Source of the DNA: JBBIPZ01 sp037442505 [NCBI: Deltaproteobacteria bacterium]
GTDB taxonomy: Bacteria > CALINM01
Reading direction: 5' to 3'
NCBI GenBank assembly: GCA_037442505.1
Contig: JBBIPZ010000003.1
Location: 56,229-120,228, forward strand
DNA length: 64,000 nucleotides
Position 1 is the first letter of the stretch, and every line of letters starts with the position of its first letter. Of this stretch, positions 35,901 through 43,637 are shown piece after piece. Position numbers and translations under genes: made by a program. Below the pieces are notes generated by a model that saw only the letters and a program-made list of their open reading frames with translations, made no database searches and was not told the origin of the DNA.

Positions 35901-38259
35901 TAACAGCATGACATTTATCACAGGTGAAATTAGTTTCAATATGTCTTGTATGAGAGTTGGCGCGAGGCTTACCTGCCCCCTCATTGGGATACATCGGAAC
36001 TGCTGATTTCCATATATCTTCTGGCTTCCAGCCTGTCTTAACAGATCTTGAAATTCCATCATGACAGCCAATACTATTACAACTACCCAAGGGATGCCCG
36101 TGACAAGTATCACAGTTTGTTCTCCCCTGATTCCACGAGAATGGTTTCACTTCTGCAGGATTAGTAGTCCCATCGCTATGGCAATATACATTTGTACATA
36201 CTTTATTTGAAGCACTATAAGAGGGTTCAGATCTTCCGGGTATTGCCCATTTAGGATTCATCTTCACATCTTTCTGGCCATTGATATGCTTTGAATAGTT
36301 TTTGATGTTGCTATTTTCATCTACAGTATCGTCATGGCAGTAATAACATGAATACTGTCTTATCCAGTTTTTGCTTGCAAGCCTATTGTGTCCTGCAGAT
36401 GTCATATTTTTAAAGTCATTAAGTCTGCCTCTGTGACAGGAATCACAGCTCATAGTTAAATCATCTGTCCATTTGACTGGTTGCTCGGGATTGCCACTAT
36501 TACCATTACTATGGCAGTAGTTAGAACATGATTTATCTTCATTATATTGACCATTCAATTTAAAAAATACATCTTTTGCACCGTTTACATGCTTAAATTT
36601 ACTTATTATTTCAGTATTTCCTTTAACTGTTTGAACATGACAATCATCACATTTAAAGTTATAAGAACTATTCAGATGTTTCTGATGTTTAGCACTAAGA
36701 AGTGCTGATAAATTTAAGTCGCCATGACATCCAGAACAGCTTATATTTTTATCAAGCCAATTAATTGTTTTGAAAACATTTGATTTATCAACTGGTTCTG
36801 CATTACTGTGACAATAAACATTATTACAACTTGTAGTTTCTCCTGAAAAAACGACTGTTTCGTTGTTTCCATTCACATAAGAGTAGCTATTTTTTATAGA
36901 TGTTCTACCCGTAAAAATTCCACCTTTAAAAAGGCTATTAAATAGTTCAAAACCAATTTGTATTTTTTTATCATAAACTACTGAAGCTGGCATGCCACCT
37001 TTGTGACAATAGCTACAAGGATAACAATATCCCTCAATCGTTGCATGTTTTATATGAGCACCTGGATCCTGAGCTCCAGTCCCGCCATCGTTTTTTGCAA
37101 GGCCACCAGAACCTAACAAAGCTGACTTAGGAGGATATCCGTGACAGCCATTACATCCGTTAAAAGCAGTATTTTCAATAGTTATCATCTGTTTTGGTAG
37201 AGGCGCTACTAAATCTTTAACTACACCATGCGAATGACAATTAAGGCATAAAATGTTATCTGGATTATGTTCTGGGACACCAGTAACAATATACTTATTA
37301 ACGCTATAATTTTTAAAAAACTTTGTTACCGTATGACACACCTGGCAGACACCTTTGCCTTCATCATCATAAAAATCTGTAATAGCATTATTTTTGTTAT
37401 ACTTAATTTTTCTTTGGCTTCCATTAATATTTATCGTATCCTTTAACAACTTTATGTTATTTCCTGGATTATGCATAGAATGACAGTCTTTACAAAGCAC
37501 ATCAGGTTTACCTTTTGAATTTCCATGTAAAGGTTTTTTATGACATTGTAAACATAGCCAGTCAGTCATTTCAGTTCTACCCAAAAAACCATCACCACCA
37601 TATCCTTTAGAGGTAAGTTTTGAAAAACCATCATGGACTTTATGACAAACAGTGCAAGTTATTTTATTGTCCTTCTGTGAATAAACTATTCTTAAAGAAC
37701 TAAATTGGGGCAAAATAAACAAATCATCTTTTACAGAGTGACTAATTTTTACTGGGTGTGAAAAACCACCTAACTGTTGATTCATTGCTTTGTGACATTT
37801 TAGACACAGTTCATCATCTTTTCCCAACGCAACTCTCAAAAACTTTTTTTCACTCTGCGTCTGATTATGTGGATCATGACACGATATACAGCTAAGGTAA
37901 TTTAGATAAGCAGCTGCAAACTCATTACCATCTGGTTTTGATGCCTTAGCTAAATTGTTATTAATCTGTCCCATAAAGTTGTGAGTTATACCTTTATTTC
38001 TTTCATTAATTGCATTAGCAGTACCATATGGATTTGCAGCTTTAGGAGAGACAGGCTTTCCAGCTCCACCCGGCTTATGACAATTTAAACATAGCGTCGA
38101 TATAGCAAGCCCCTGCTCAGATGAAGTTATTAGCCCTAATGAGTGACAATACTGACACTCAATCGTATCATGAGGTGGATCAAGGGCAAACACATAACCA
38201 TAAAAAAATAAAAATATAACAAATACTAATGATATTTTTTTAATATATGGTGTATGCAT
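32998..38259 (-). CDS. Giant multihaem c-type cytochrome (about 42 haem-binding motifs)
   Basis: A 1753-residue exported cytochrome. The signal peptide is MHTPYIKKISLVFVIFLFFYGYVFA. By hand count there are about 36 CXXCH motifs, five CX4CH motifs (for example CNNVYCH, CTNVYCH, CSNVSCH) and one CX3CH (CSNYCH). CX4CH sites alternate with CXXCH in residues about 480-1000, the arrangement seen in large Geobacter-type cytochromes; the C-terminal half is purely CXXCH. Many extra His residues can act as distal ligands. No transmembrane segment follows the signal peptide, so it is periplasmic or surface-exposed. Neighbours are a tetrahaem cytochrome upstream and an FN3 protein downstream in one operon. 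Long-range or extracellular electron transfer is the likely role. Confidence 0.93.
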   Translation of the reverse strand: MHTPYIKKISLVFVIFLFFYGYVFALDPPHDTIECQYCHSLGLITSSEQGLAISTLCLNCHKPGGAGKPVSPKAANPYGTANAINERNKGITHNFMGQINNNLAKASKPDGNEFAAAYLNYLSCISCHDPHNQTQSEKKFLRVALGKDDELCLKCHKAMNQQLGGFSHPVKISHSVKDDLFILPQFSSLRIVYSQKDNKITCTVCHKVHDGFSKLTSKGYGGDGFLGRTEMTDWLCLQCHKKPLHGNSKGKPDVLCKDCHSMHNPGNNIKLLKDTININGSQRKIKYNKNNAITDFYDDEGKGVCQVCHTVTKFFKNYSVNKYIVTGVPEHNPDNILCLNCHSHGVVKDLVAPLPKQMITIENTAFNGCNGCHGYPPKSALLGSGGLAKNDGGTGAQDPGAHIKHATIEGYCYPCSYCHKGGMPASVVYDKKIQIGFELFNSLFKGGIFTGRTSIKNSYSYVNGNNETVVFSGETTSCNNVYCHSNAEPVDKSNVFKTINWLDKNISCSGCHGDLNLSALLSAKHQKHLNSSYNFKCDDCHVQTVKGNTEIISKFKHVNGAKDVFFKLNGQYNEDKSCSNYCHSNGNSGNPEQPVKWTDDLTMSCDSCHRGRLNDFKNMTSAGHNRLASKNWIRQYSCYYCHDDTVDENSNIKNYSKHINGQKDVKMNPKWAIPGRSEPSYSASNKVCTNVYCHSDGTTNPAEVKPFSWNQGRTNCDTCHGHPLGSCNSIGCHDGISRSVKTGWKPEDIWKSAVPMYPNEGAGKPRANSHTRHIETNFTCDKCHAVTIIGGDCLSCHQGGVPSGTMTEAPHLNANYHVNGRKDVVLKDGGSYDPATKKCSNVSCHSGGVDPQWGGSVNSAVICLNCHGTTGSDVDDYDAFNGSQAKINLTQWTTSGHGRNSSSGNYPSGNPPANFPGNPCWYCHDNTVLHKDQSNPYRLKLHNQFERRFDKECVYCHMEEKVEECLSCHNSAESLAPQLNSSLVMSKHNNIYYTTGCLDTQCHPDDNTTHKTGAGFWNYTLKMQIKKQYLFMGVCLKCHDDDSEGQCSQCHPVDDRHKLGYDPGTGFIKPQKAKAAGTHYGYKHFAQGSTKGGKFCWDCHDPHGDSNIYMIHNKVAIETDGIFGKPVQRADVSFTRKQSGSDYAKINPPYNGVCNVCHSAGSQHYRRDGGDGHQLGKICTDCHNHRFTDSHSSGQECNTCHLNKPVPRHSSFSLPRDCTKCHDGVMGRRTNVMSQMRGLSHHVQGVNVNNRHCYVCHWEATPDGLINNDYHEGYNTKTHVSKKDKKVDLVIWGSGYRPTIYNLYSTAITFLAISSIGTTNERTEVGKISKHCLGCHSDKNNDTQPFNDCKTPRQYAWDRSSVASRYSNKETTKWGKYNTSGAAKKDIDKALSAHGNAKANAGGFDPLNGLDGTIPNTRNGNANVECFDCHNSHGSLVTGVTSSYVTFNGTKNGGLLKDTTAGRSGYPITYRAQSKTDGINPYSTQAGQCLDCHLTENGGVTTPWGYKSTFGATKSIIGYYDSERMGEGITGAKNRFEYRNSLTVKGGHLKASSPLNNSPDKQIEGLCSNCHDPHGVSKSFGDDRIYAVPLLKGTWLTSPYKEDIPTTHGPTGGTQIYDTPANHVSLDTTAIFPSGKANETDDKFAGLCLKCHPKNKLTDGVNQNTAWKSMDRIHETVKGWGKNAKHNFVCSKCHTPHTSVLPRLMTTNCIDFKHRGRVQSGGYPSSGSSGGFPQCHPQDGAWPNSYWNWKTPW

Positions 38260-38301
38260 TTGTTTTACCTACTTTTATCATTAACATTTTCTGCTCAATT
38301 C

Positions 38302-39186
38302 CTATTTAATATGGCACGTAAAACAAAGTGCTGAAGATACATTAACTTTTGCTAAAAATGGTTTATACCTTGGGTCACCACCATTACTGTTACTATAATT
38401 GACATGTGGGTCGTGACAAGTAGTACATTCTAATAAATTTCCATTTCTACCACCATTATCATCAAAAAAATCTAAACCAGTAGAACTTTTTGCGATAAAA
38501 TCAGATGGTTTTTTACTGACTACATTATCATAGTTTATTGATATAGGATGGTCAGCAGTATTACCTAAGATGTTCCCAGAATTATCTGCATAAATACCAA
38601 ACATCATTCCCCAACCATTTTTATAATAGTTATAGGCATTACTCTTCATATTTACTCCATTAGAATATCCAGCTAAATTAGGGAAAAATGTGGAAGCATT
38701 TCCAATATCAGCAGGTGAAGGCGAGACCTTGCCAATCTGGTCATTATTGCCATGCCATTGAATTGGGTTTCCATTAAGACTTTTTGGTGGTTTATATAAT
38801 ACTCCCATAGAGGTCACACCATCATGACAACTCATACACAACAATGTTTGATACCCTAACTTTTTAGGAGCCATAGTAATTGTTCTTGTCGAGTACGCAT
38901 AAAATGCATACTTATTTATGCTCAAATCCTGAACATTTATGGTAACACCTGTATCGCTTGTCCTAACCCTTACGTCTCTATTCCATAATGGGAATTCACC
39001 TGCAAAATGTGGCGTGTGACAAAAAACACAAACTTCATTAACATTTGTAGCTCTAAAATGAACCGCATAAGGATTCCAGTTAGCAAGATTGTGCACTGTA
39101 TAAATAACCCCCTGGGGACCTTTAGAATAACTATTGTTACCTGATAAAAACAAAAAAATTAAAAAAAAGAAAAATAACTTTTTCAT
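38302..39186 (-). CDS. Tetrahaem c-type cytochrome
   Basis: A 294-residue exported cytochrome with four CXXCH motifs: CVFCH (followed by TPHFAGEFPLWNRD), CMSCH (DGVTSMG), CTTCH (DPHVNYSN) and CFTCH at the very C terminus. The pattern CVFCHTPH, PLWNR, LCMSCHDG, ADHPISINYD and CTTCHDPH is that of a secreted doubled-CXXCH family common in metal-reducing bacteria. I use ATG 39186 (MKKLFFFFLIF signal peptide); the GTG six bases upstream is an alternative. It lies 42 bases before the giant cytochrome. The haem count equals that of filament-forming OmcE-type cytochromes, but homology cannot be judged here. Confidence 0.9.
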   Translation of the reverse strand: MKKLFFFFLIFLFLSGNNSYSKGPQGVIYTVHNLANWNPYAVHFRATNVNEVCVFCHTPHFAGEFPLWNRDVRVRTSDTGVTINVQDLSINKYAFYAYSTRTITMAPKKLGYQTLLCMSCHDGVTSMGVLYKPPKSLNGNPIQWHGNNDQIGKVSPSPADIGNASTFFPNLAGYSNGVNMKSNAYNYYKNGWGMMFGIYADNSGNILGNTADHPISINYDNVVSKKPSDFIAKSSTGLDFFDDNGGRNGNLLECTTCHDPHVNYSNSNGGDPRYKPFLAKVNVSSALCFTCHIK

Positions 39187-39202
39187 GCGCACCCAATAAA
39201 AT

Positions 39203-40344
39203 TTAGTTAATATTAAAGAAAAAAATTCTTCCCATCATGTCGGTAACTGCCAGTGTGTTGTTAATTTTTACCATATCTTTAAATTGTAAAAACTTATTTT
39301 CATAAGCCCCAAAACTAAAAACACCTTGAAACCTTATAAAACCAATCTTATCATCTATATCAGTATCAACATCAACAGCTTCTTCTAAAACTGGTTTTGC
39401 AACCGGATAATTAATCTTAGGAGTAGTGTTAAAATTTTTTTCTGAATTGAATATATTCGCCGCATTCTCAAAAACGAATATCTTTTTGTTTATTGTGTCT
39501 GCAACATATAAATAGTTTGCATCAGAAAAAATAGATGATACATCTAAAACATATCCATCATTTTTCTTAGTACCATGCAACAAAAACTGCCTCGCATCGG
39601 CATCATTTATATTACATGAATATGATAAACCGTTATTGACAAAAACTTGAATTTTACCTTTTGGATTACCAGAATATTTATTACTTAATATGTACTGTCT
39701 TTTAAATGGGTTCCATATGGCACTTAGCTGCATATATGGCGAACAGTTACCTGTATCTGATATCAAAATCTTACCAGTATCATCTACCATAATAGAAGTG
39801 GGGTAGAAAAATTTACCATTATTATTAACTCCAGATATAGCAGTGCCTCCCAATATTCCTATTTCATTAGCAAACAAGCCAGTGTCAGCATAGTAAGGCT
39901 TTACACATTTATCTTTGATGTCAACAACAAAGATAACTCCTGTTGATGAATTTACAGCAATGTCAGCAGGTTTAGCAATGTTCTTATAAGAATCATTATT
40001 TATATAACCACTTCCAAAATATCCAGAAATACTATTACTATTTAAATCAAAAATTAAACCACCTTTTTCATTCACGATATAAAGTTTTTCATTATAATAA
40101 GCGATTGATATGGGGAGATAAATAGAAGCTACCTCAGTAACTTCGCTTAAATCAGAGCTTATCTTGATAATTTTATTTTTACCATAATCGCAACATAAAA
40201 ATTACCATTAGCATCTGATGTTATCCCAGCTGGACTAACAAAACCTCTTTCTTCGCCTAAAACAGCAATTAAATTAAGATTTACAGCATAAGATACATGT
40301 GATAGAGCAAAAAAAATCACCAAACATATGGTTGTTTTTTTCAT
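39203..40344 (-). pseudogene. NHL-repeat beta-propeller protein, interrupted by one frameshift
   Basis: The 5' part (40344 back to about 40190) encodes a signal peptide (MKKTTICLVIFFALSHVSYA) and the first propeller blade, VSPAGITSDANGNFYVA. The frame is then lost and continues one base out of phase: DYGKNKIIKISSDL joins directly to the long 3' frame with KPADIAVNSSTGVIFVVD, YPTSIMVDDTGKILISDTGN and further NHL-like blades. One missing base near 40190 explains it; restored, the product is about 380 residues. It is first in the cytochrome operon, and no ribosome site precedes the ATG. NHL propellers are commonly encoded beside multihaem cytochromes. It is either a recent inactivation or an assembly error. 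Confidence 0.8.
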
Positions 40345-40530
40345 ATTTATTAATTAACATTTTTTAATCATTTCGTCAACAAAAAAATCTGTTATGTTGT
40401 TATAGTTTTAAAATGTTATACCTAATCACTATGTTGAAATATAATTTTTTTTATTACAATGCTCCTTAAAAGAATTTTTCTTAAGGTAGTAAGGCATGAA
40501 AAAAATATAATGTTTTAAAGAATGTAAAAG

Positions 40531-40700
40531 ATGGGGGCAATCACACTAATATGTGCTTCAGATCTACTTGGTTTGAGTTACAAACAGATTCTTCGTATAA
40601 AGTAAAGTTTTTTTGTATTAAATAGAAGTATTCTAAGAAGAAAACCTTTCTTAAAAGCAGATTCTCTCAGATAAAAAAAGAATTGAAAGATTGTTCTGCT
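40531..40700 (+). pseudogene. Possible decayed transposase fragment
   Basis: Bases 40531-40605 translate to a 24-residue peptide with ASDLLGLSYKQILRIK, like the helix-turn-helix start of ISNCY-type transposases (xAAELLGLSxRQ..R). About 50 bases later another frame gives ILRRKPFLKADSLR before a stop, similar to the segment that usually follows. Frames are broken and the match is short, so this is tentative. Confidence 0.3.
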
Positions 40701-41020
40701 TCTTCCAGGACAAAATCACAAAAAAGATAAGGCTAAGTAAAACAAAAAATTACGTAGAAGCAATTAGTTCGAATAAGAATTTCTTTTCTAATATAACCAA
40801 AAGCATGAACTAAACAAAAATAAATAGTGCATATGTAAAGATGTCATTGCAATCTTGACCATATTTTTTAAAACCAGTTAAAAATGTTCACCCAATACAG
40901 CTCTTTTATGGAGAGAATTCTTAACCCCTAAAAATGTGACTTTTCAACTGAATATTAAAGTGTTAATTAACTTGAGGAATCACAAATTAATTAAAATGCA
41001 TATATATTGTCTTCCCACCC

Positions 41021-41108
41021 CACGCTTTTTCGTCATTCTAAGCGTTGGCGATGAATGTCATTTAGATTCTTCGATCGCTTATACACCTTAAGAATGACAG
41101 CAAACGTG
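41021..41108. repeat. 88-bp imperfect inverted-repeat element (REP/MITE-like)
   Basis: The left arm (41021-41042, CACGCTTTTTCGTCATTCTAAG) is matched by the reverse complement of the right arm (41087-41108), differing at about six positions. The centre holds GTCATTTAGATTCTTCGATCGC. The core GTCATTCT / AGAATGAC also occurs as fragments near 23400-23570 and 44690-44870. No coding content. Confidence 0.6.
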
Positions 41109-41191
41109 AGACGGGAAAATATCAAGTACCGTTTCACTGTTTATATGATAAAAAACGAACTTAACTTGGTAATGTCATAAAATTTTTTTAT

Positions 41192-41221
41192 TTGACTATT
41201 TTTATAACTTTTGCATTAAAT
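41192..41221 (+). promoter_or_regulatory. Candidate fabH promoter close to the start codon
   Basis: TTGACT at 41192-41197 and TTAAAT at 41216-41221 (18-base spacer, 4/6 match) end seven bases before the fabH ATG. There is no Shine-Dalgarno sequence in the bases before the ATG, so a leaderless transcript is predicted. The -10 is weaker than that of metX. Confidence 0.4.
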
Positions 41222-41228
41222 AAATAGC

Positions 41229-42215
41229 ATGAGAAGGATATCGATTATTGGAACAGGCTCTTATCTTCCTGAAAAGATTCTCACTAATAAAGACCTTGAG
41301 AGAATCATAGATACGTCCGACGAATGGATTTATACCCGAACAGGTATAAGAGAAAGAAGAATCGCCAACAAAAATGAAGCTACTTCAGATTTATGTAAGA
41401 TTGCCAGCGAGAGGGCTCTCAAAGCAGCTGATTTAAAACCATCAAAAATAGATTTAATAATTTTGGCTACTATAACACCTGATACTCATTGCCCATCAGG
41501 AGCAAACTGGCTCGAAGCTAAACTTGGCTGTGATAATGCTGTTTCTTTTGATATTACAGCAGCTTGCACAGGTTTTATATTTGCTTTACATGTAGCAGAA
41601 AAAATGATTTTTTCTGGTGCTTATAAAAATGTTCTTGTTGTTGCTGGGGAGGTTATGTCGAGGGTTGTGAACTGGGAAGATAGAGAAAGCTGTATTTTGT
41701 GGGGTGATGGTGCAGGCGCCGTAGTATTGACAGAGTCTAATTTTGGAGCAGAGCTAAGATCAACTCATATTCATACAGAAGGCAAAAGTGGTGGGACTTT
41801 ACTTATGCCAGGTGGTGGCTCAAAAACAACCCCCATATCCCATGAATCTGTTCATTTAAAACTTCACTTTTTGAAAATGATAGAAGCCAATAAGTCCTTT
41901 AAAGTTGCGGTTAATAAATTTGCAGAAGCATGTAGAGAAGCAATTGAATTTAATGGTTATGATGTTAGCGATATTGATTGGATAATACCCCATCAGGCGA
42001 ATATAAGAATACTTCAGGCTATGGCAGAAAAGTTAAAGTTTCCTTTTGAAAAAGTTTATACAACTATAGAAAAATATGGAAATATATCTTCAGCAAGCGT
42101 TGCCATAGCGCTTGATGAAGCTGTAAAAAAAGGCTTCATAAAAAGAGATGATATTGTTGTTCTGACTGCTTTTGGTGGTGGGCTTACATGGGGTAGTGCA
42201 GTAATTAGATGGTAG
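41229..42215 (+). CDS. fabH: 3-oxoacyl-[acyl-carrier-protein] synthase III
   Basis: Condenses acetyl-CoA (or a branched starter) with malonyl-ACP to start fatty acid synthesis. The 328-residue protein shows the whole catalytic triad: Cys113 in AACTGF, His in PHQAN (about residue 253) and Asn in GNISSAS (about 283), plus the N-terminal TSDEWIYTRTGIRERR. Length and motifs are normal. It stands alone, without plsX or fabD, and ends exactly where the convergent acyl-CoA dehydrogenase gene ends. No ribosome site precedes the ATG. Confidence 0.96.
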   Translation: MRRISIIGTGSYLPEKILTNKDLERIIDTSDEWIYTRTGIRERRIANKNEATSDLCKIASERALKAADLKPSKIDLIILATITPDTHCPSGANWLEAKLGCDNAVSFDITAACTGFIFALHVAEKMIFSGAYKNVLVVAGEVMSRVVNWEDRESCILWGDGAGAVVLTESNFGAELRSTHIHTEGKSGGTLLMPGGGSKTTPISHESVHLKLHFLKMIEANKSFKVAVNKFAEACREAIEFNGYDVSDIDWIIPHQANIRILQAMAEKLKFPFEKVYTTIEKYGNISSASVAIALDEAVKKGFIKRDDIVVLTAFGGGLTWGSAVIRW

Positions 42216-43403
42216 TCATTCTTCCAGGAGATGGTTTTTTAAATCCTTCATAATATTCATAATAACGTATCGTTGTATCTGGTTTGTCCCCTCATAAATT
42301 TGTGTTACTTTGGCATCTCTCATATATCTTTCTAAAATAAAATCCTTCATATAGCCATATCCACCCAGTATCTGAACAGCATTGCTGGTCACTTCATTTG
42401 CTGTTTCAGATGCGAACATTTTACTCATAGCCGAATAAAGTGTTGCTTTTTTTGAAAATCTTAACTTACCTTCCCGTGATTCTCTATCAACCAAACGTGC
42501 CGCTTTATAAACAAGAAGCCTTGCAGCTTCTATTTTAGTAATCATATCTGCCAGCATAAAACCAACTCCTTCATGATAGAGAATTGGTTTGCCAAATTGA
42601 AACCTTCTTTGAGAGTATCTGAGTGCATAATCAAAGGCGCCACCTGCAATACCAATAGCCTGAGCTCCAATCATTGGTCTGGTTCTATCGAGTGTTGATA
42701 GTGCTATTAAAAACCCCATCCCTTCTTTACCTATACGTAAATCTTCTTCTACAAAGACATCTTTCATAAAAAATTCGGTAGTAATGGAACCTCGCAGTCC
42801 CATTTTGTCTCTTGCTATACCCATTTTAAGCCCTTTAGAATTTTTAGGGACTAAAAAACAGGTAATCTTTTCAGCACCATCTTGATCAATTAACTTTGCA
42901 AAAGTAACAAAATAATCAGCTACATTTCCATTACTGACAAAACACTTTGTTCCATTTAAGATATAACCACCATCAGTTTTAATAGCTTTTGATCTAATAC
43001 TTTGAGCATCAGACCCTGATTTGGGCTCTGTTAAAGCAAATGCGAGCATAGTGTCACCTGTGGCTATTTTAGGTAAAAAACGTTTTTTCTGTTCGTTGGT
43101 GCCAGCTATCTTAATTACCTGTGAGGCGGTTTCCTGTACCTGTAATATTAGAGATGATGATGCGCAGAATTTAGATACTTCTTCCATTACTATACAAAGA
43201 TAAACAAAACCGAGTTCCAGACCTCCATATTCCTTTGGCACATTTATTTTAAAAATTCCTTTCTTTTTAAACTCCTCAAGTATGTCATAGGGGAATTCAC
43301 CTTTAAGATCTATTTCTTTTGCTCTTGGCTGGATAACGTTCCTTGCGAACTCTCTGATATCTTTTTGAAAAGAAATTTCATCTTCAGTTAAAAAAAGAGG
43401 CAT
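42216..43403 (-). CDS. Acyl-CoA dehydrogenase
   Basis: A 395-residue FAD flavoenzyme oxidising an acyl-CoA to the enoyl-CoA, with electrons to ETF. Blocks seen are EYGG in the N-terminal helical domain, LTEPKSGSDA, the C-terminal QILGGYGY, and the catalytic Glu in YEGTNQIQR near residue 375. The size suits short- or medium-chain or branched-chain acyl-CoA enzymes (BcdA/Acd type), and the substrate is not deducible. A strong GGGAGG ribosome site lies upstream. No etfAB or other beta-oxidation gene is adjacent; its stop abuts that of fabH. Confidence 0.95.
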   Translation of the reverse strand: MPLFLTEDEISFQKDIREFARNVIQPRAKEIDLKGEFPYDILEEFKKKGIFKINVPKEYGGLELGFVYLCIVMEEVSKFCASSSLILQVQETASQVIKIAGTNEQKKRFLPKIATGDTMLAFALTEPKSGSDAQSIRSKAIKTDGGYILNGTKCFVSNGNVADYFVTFAKLIDQDGAEKITCFLVPKNSKGLKMGIARDKMGLRGSITTEFFMKDVFVEEDLRIGKEGMGFLIALSTLDRTRPMIGAQAIGIAGGAFDYALRYSQRRFQFGKPILYHEGVGFMLADMITKIEAARLLVYKAARLVDRESREGKLRFSKKATLYSAMSKMFASETANEVTSNAVQILGGYGYMKDFILERYMRDAKVTQIYEGTNQIQRYVIMNIMKDLKNHLLEE

Positions 43404-43637
43404 ATTAACCTCCCACTGAACTTGATATCAATGAAAAAATAAAATAAAAAAAACGAAAATACAAGTTAAATTTTATGAGACTTAGCAAAACCTTTGGGAA
43501 ATTGATAGGGAAGATAAGAGACTGACATTCAAAGCATATACCAAATAAATATACGGAATGTATTTTTGAAATGGCAAAAATCAGATTTTACAATTTAAGT
43601 TTAGAGATTTTCTAAGTTAATATTAATGCAAAAAAAA

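Larger units (their letters stand above)
40345..41228. other. 884-base region without intact genes
   Basis: An AT-rich region upstream of the cytochrome operon and fabH. No open frame has gene-like content. It contains a short decayed transposase-like stretch (40531-40700), an 88-bp imperfect inverted-repeat element (41021-41108) and, at the right end, the fabH promoter. A TTGACG hexamer at 40374-40379 (minus) could be part of the cytochrome-operon promoter, but its -10 is weak. The rest is featureless. Confidence 0.6.
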
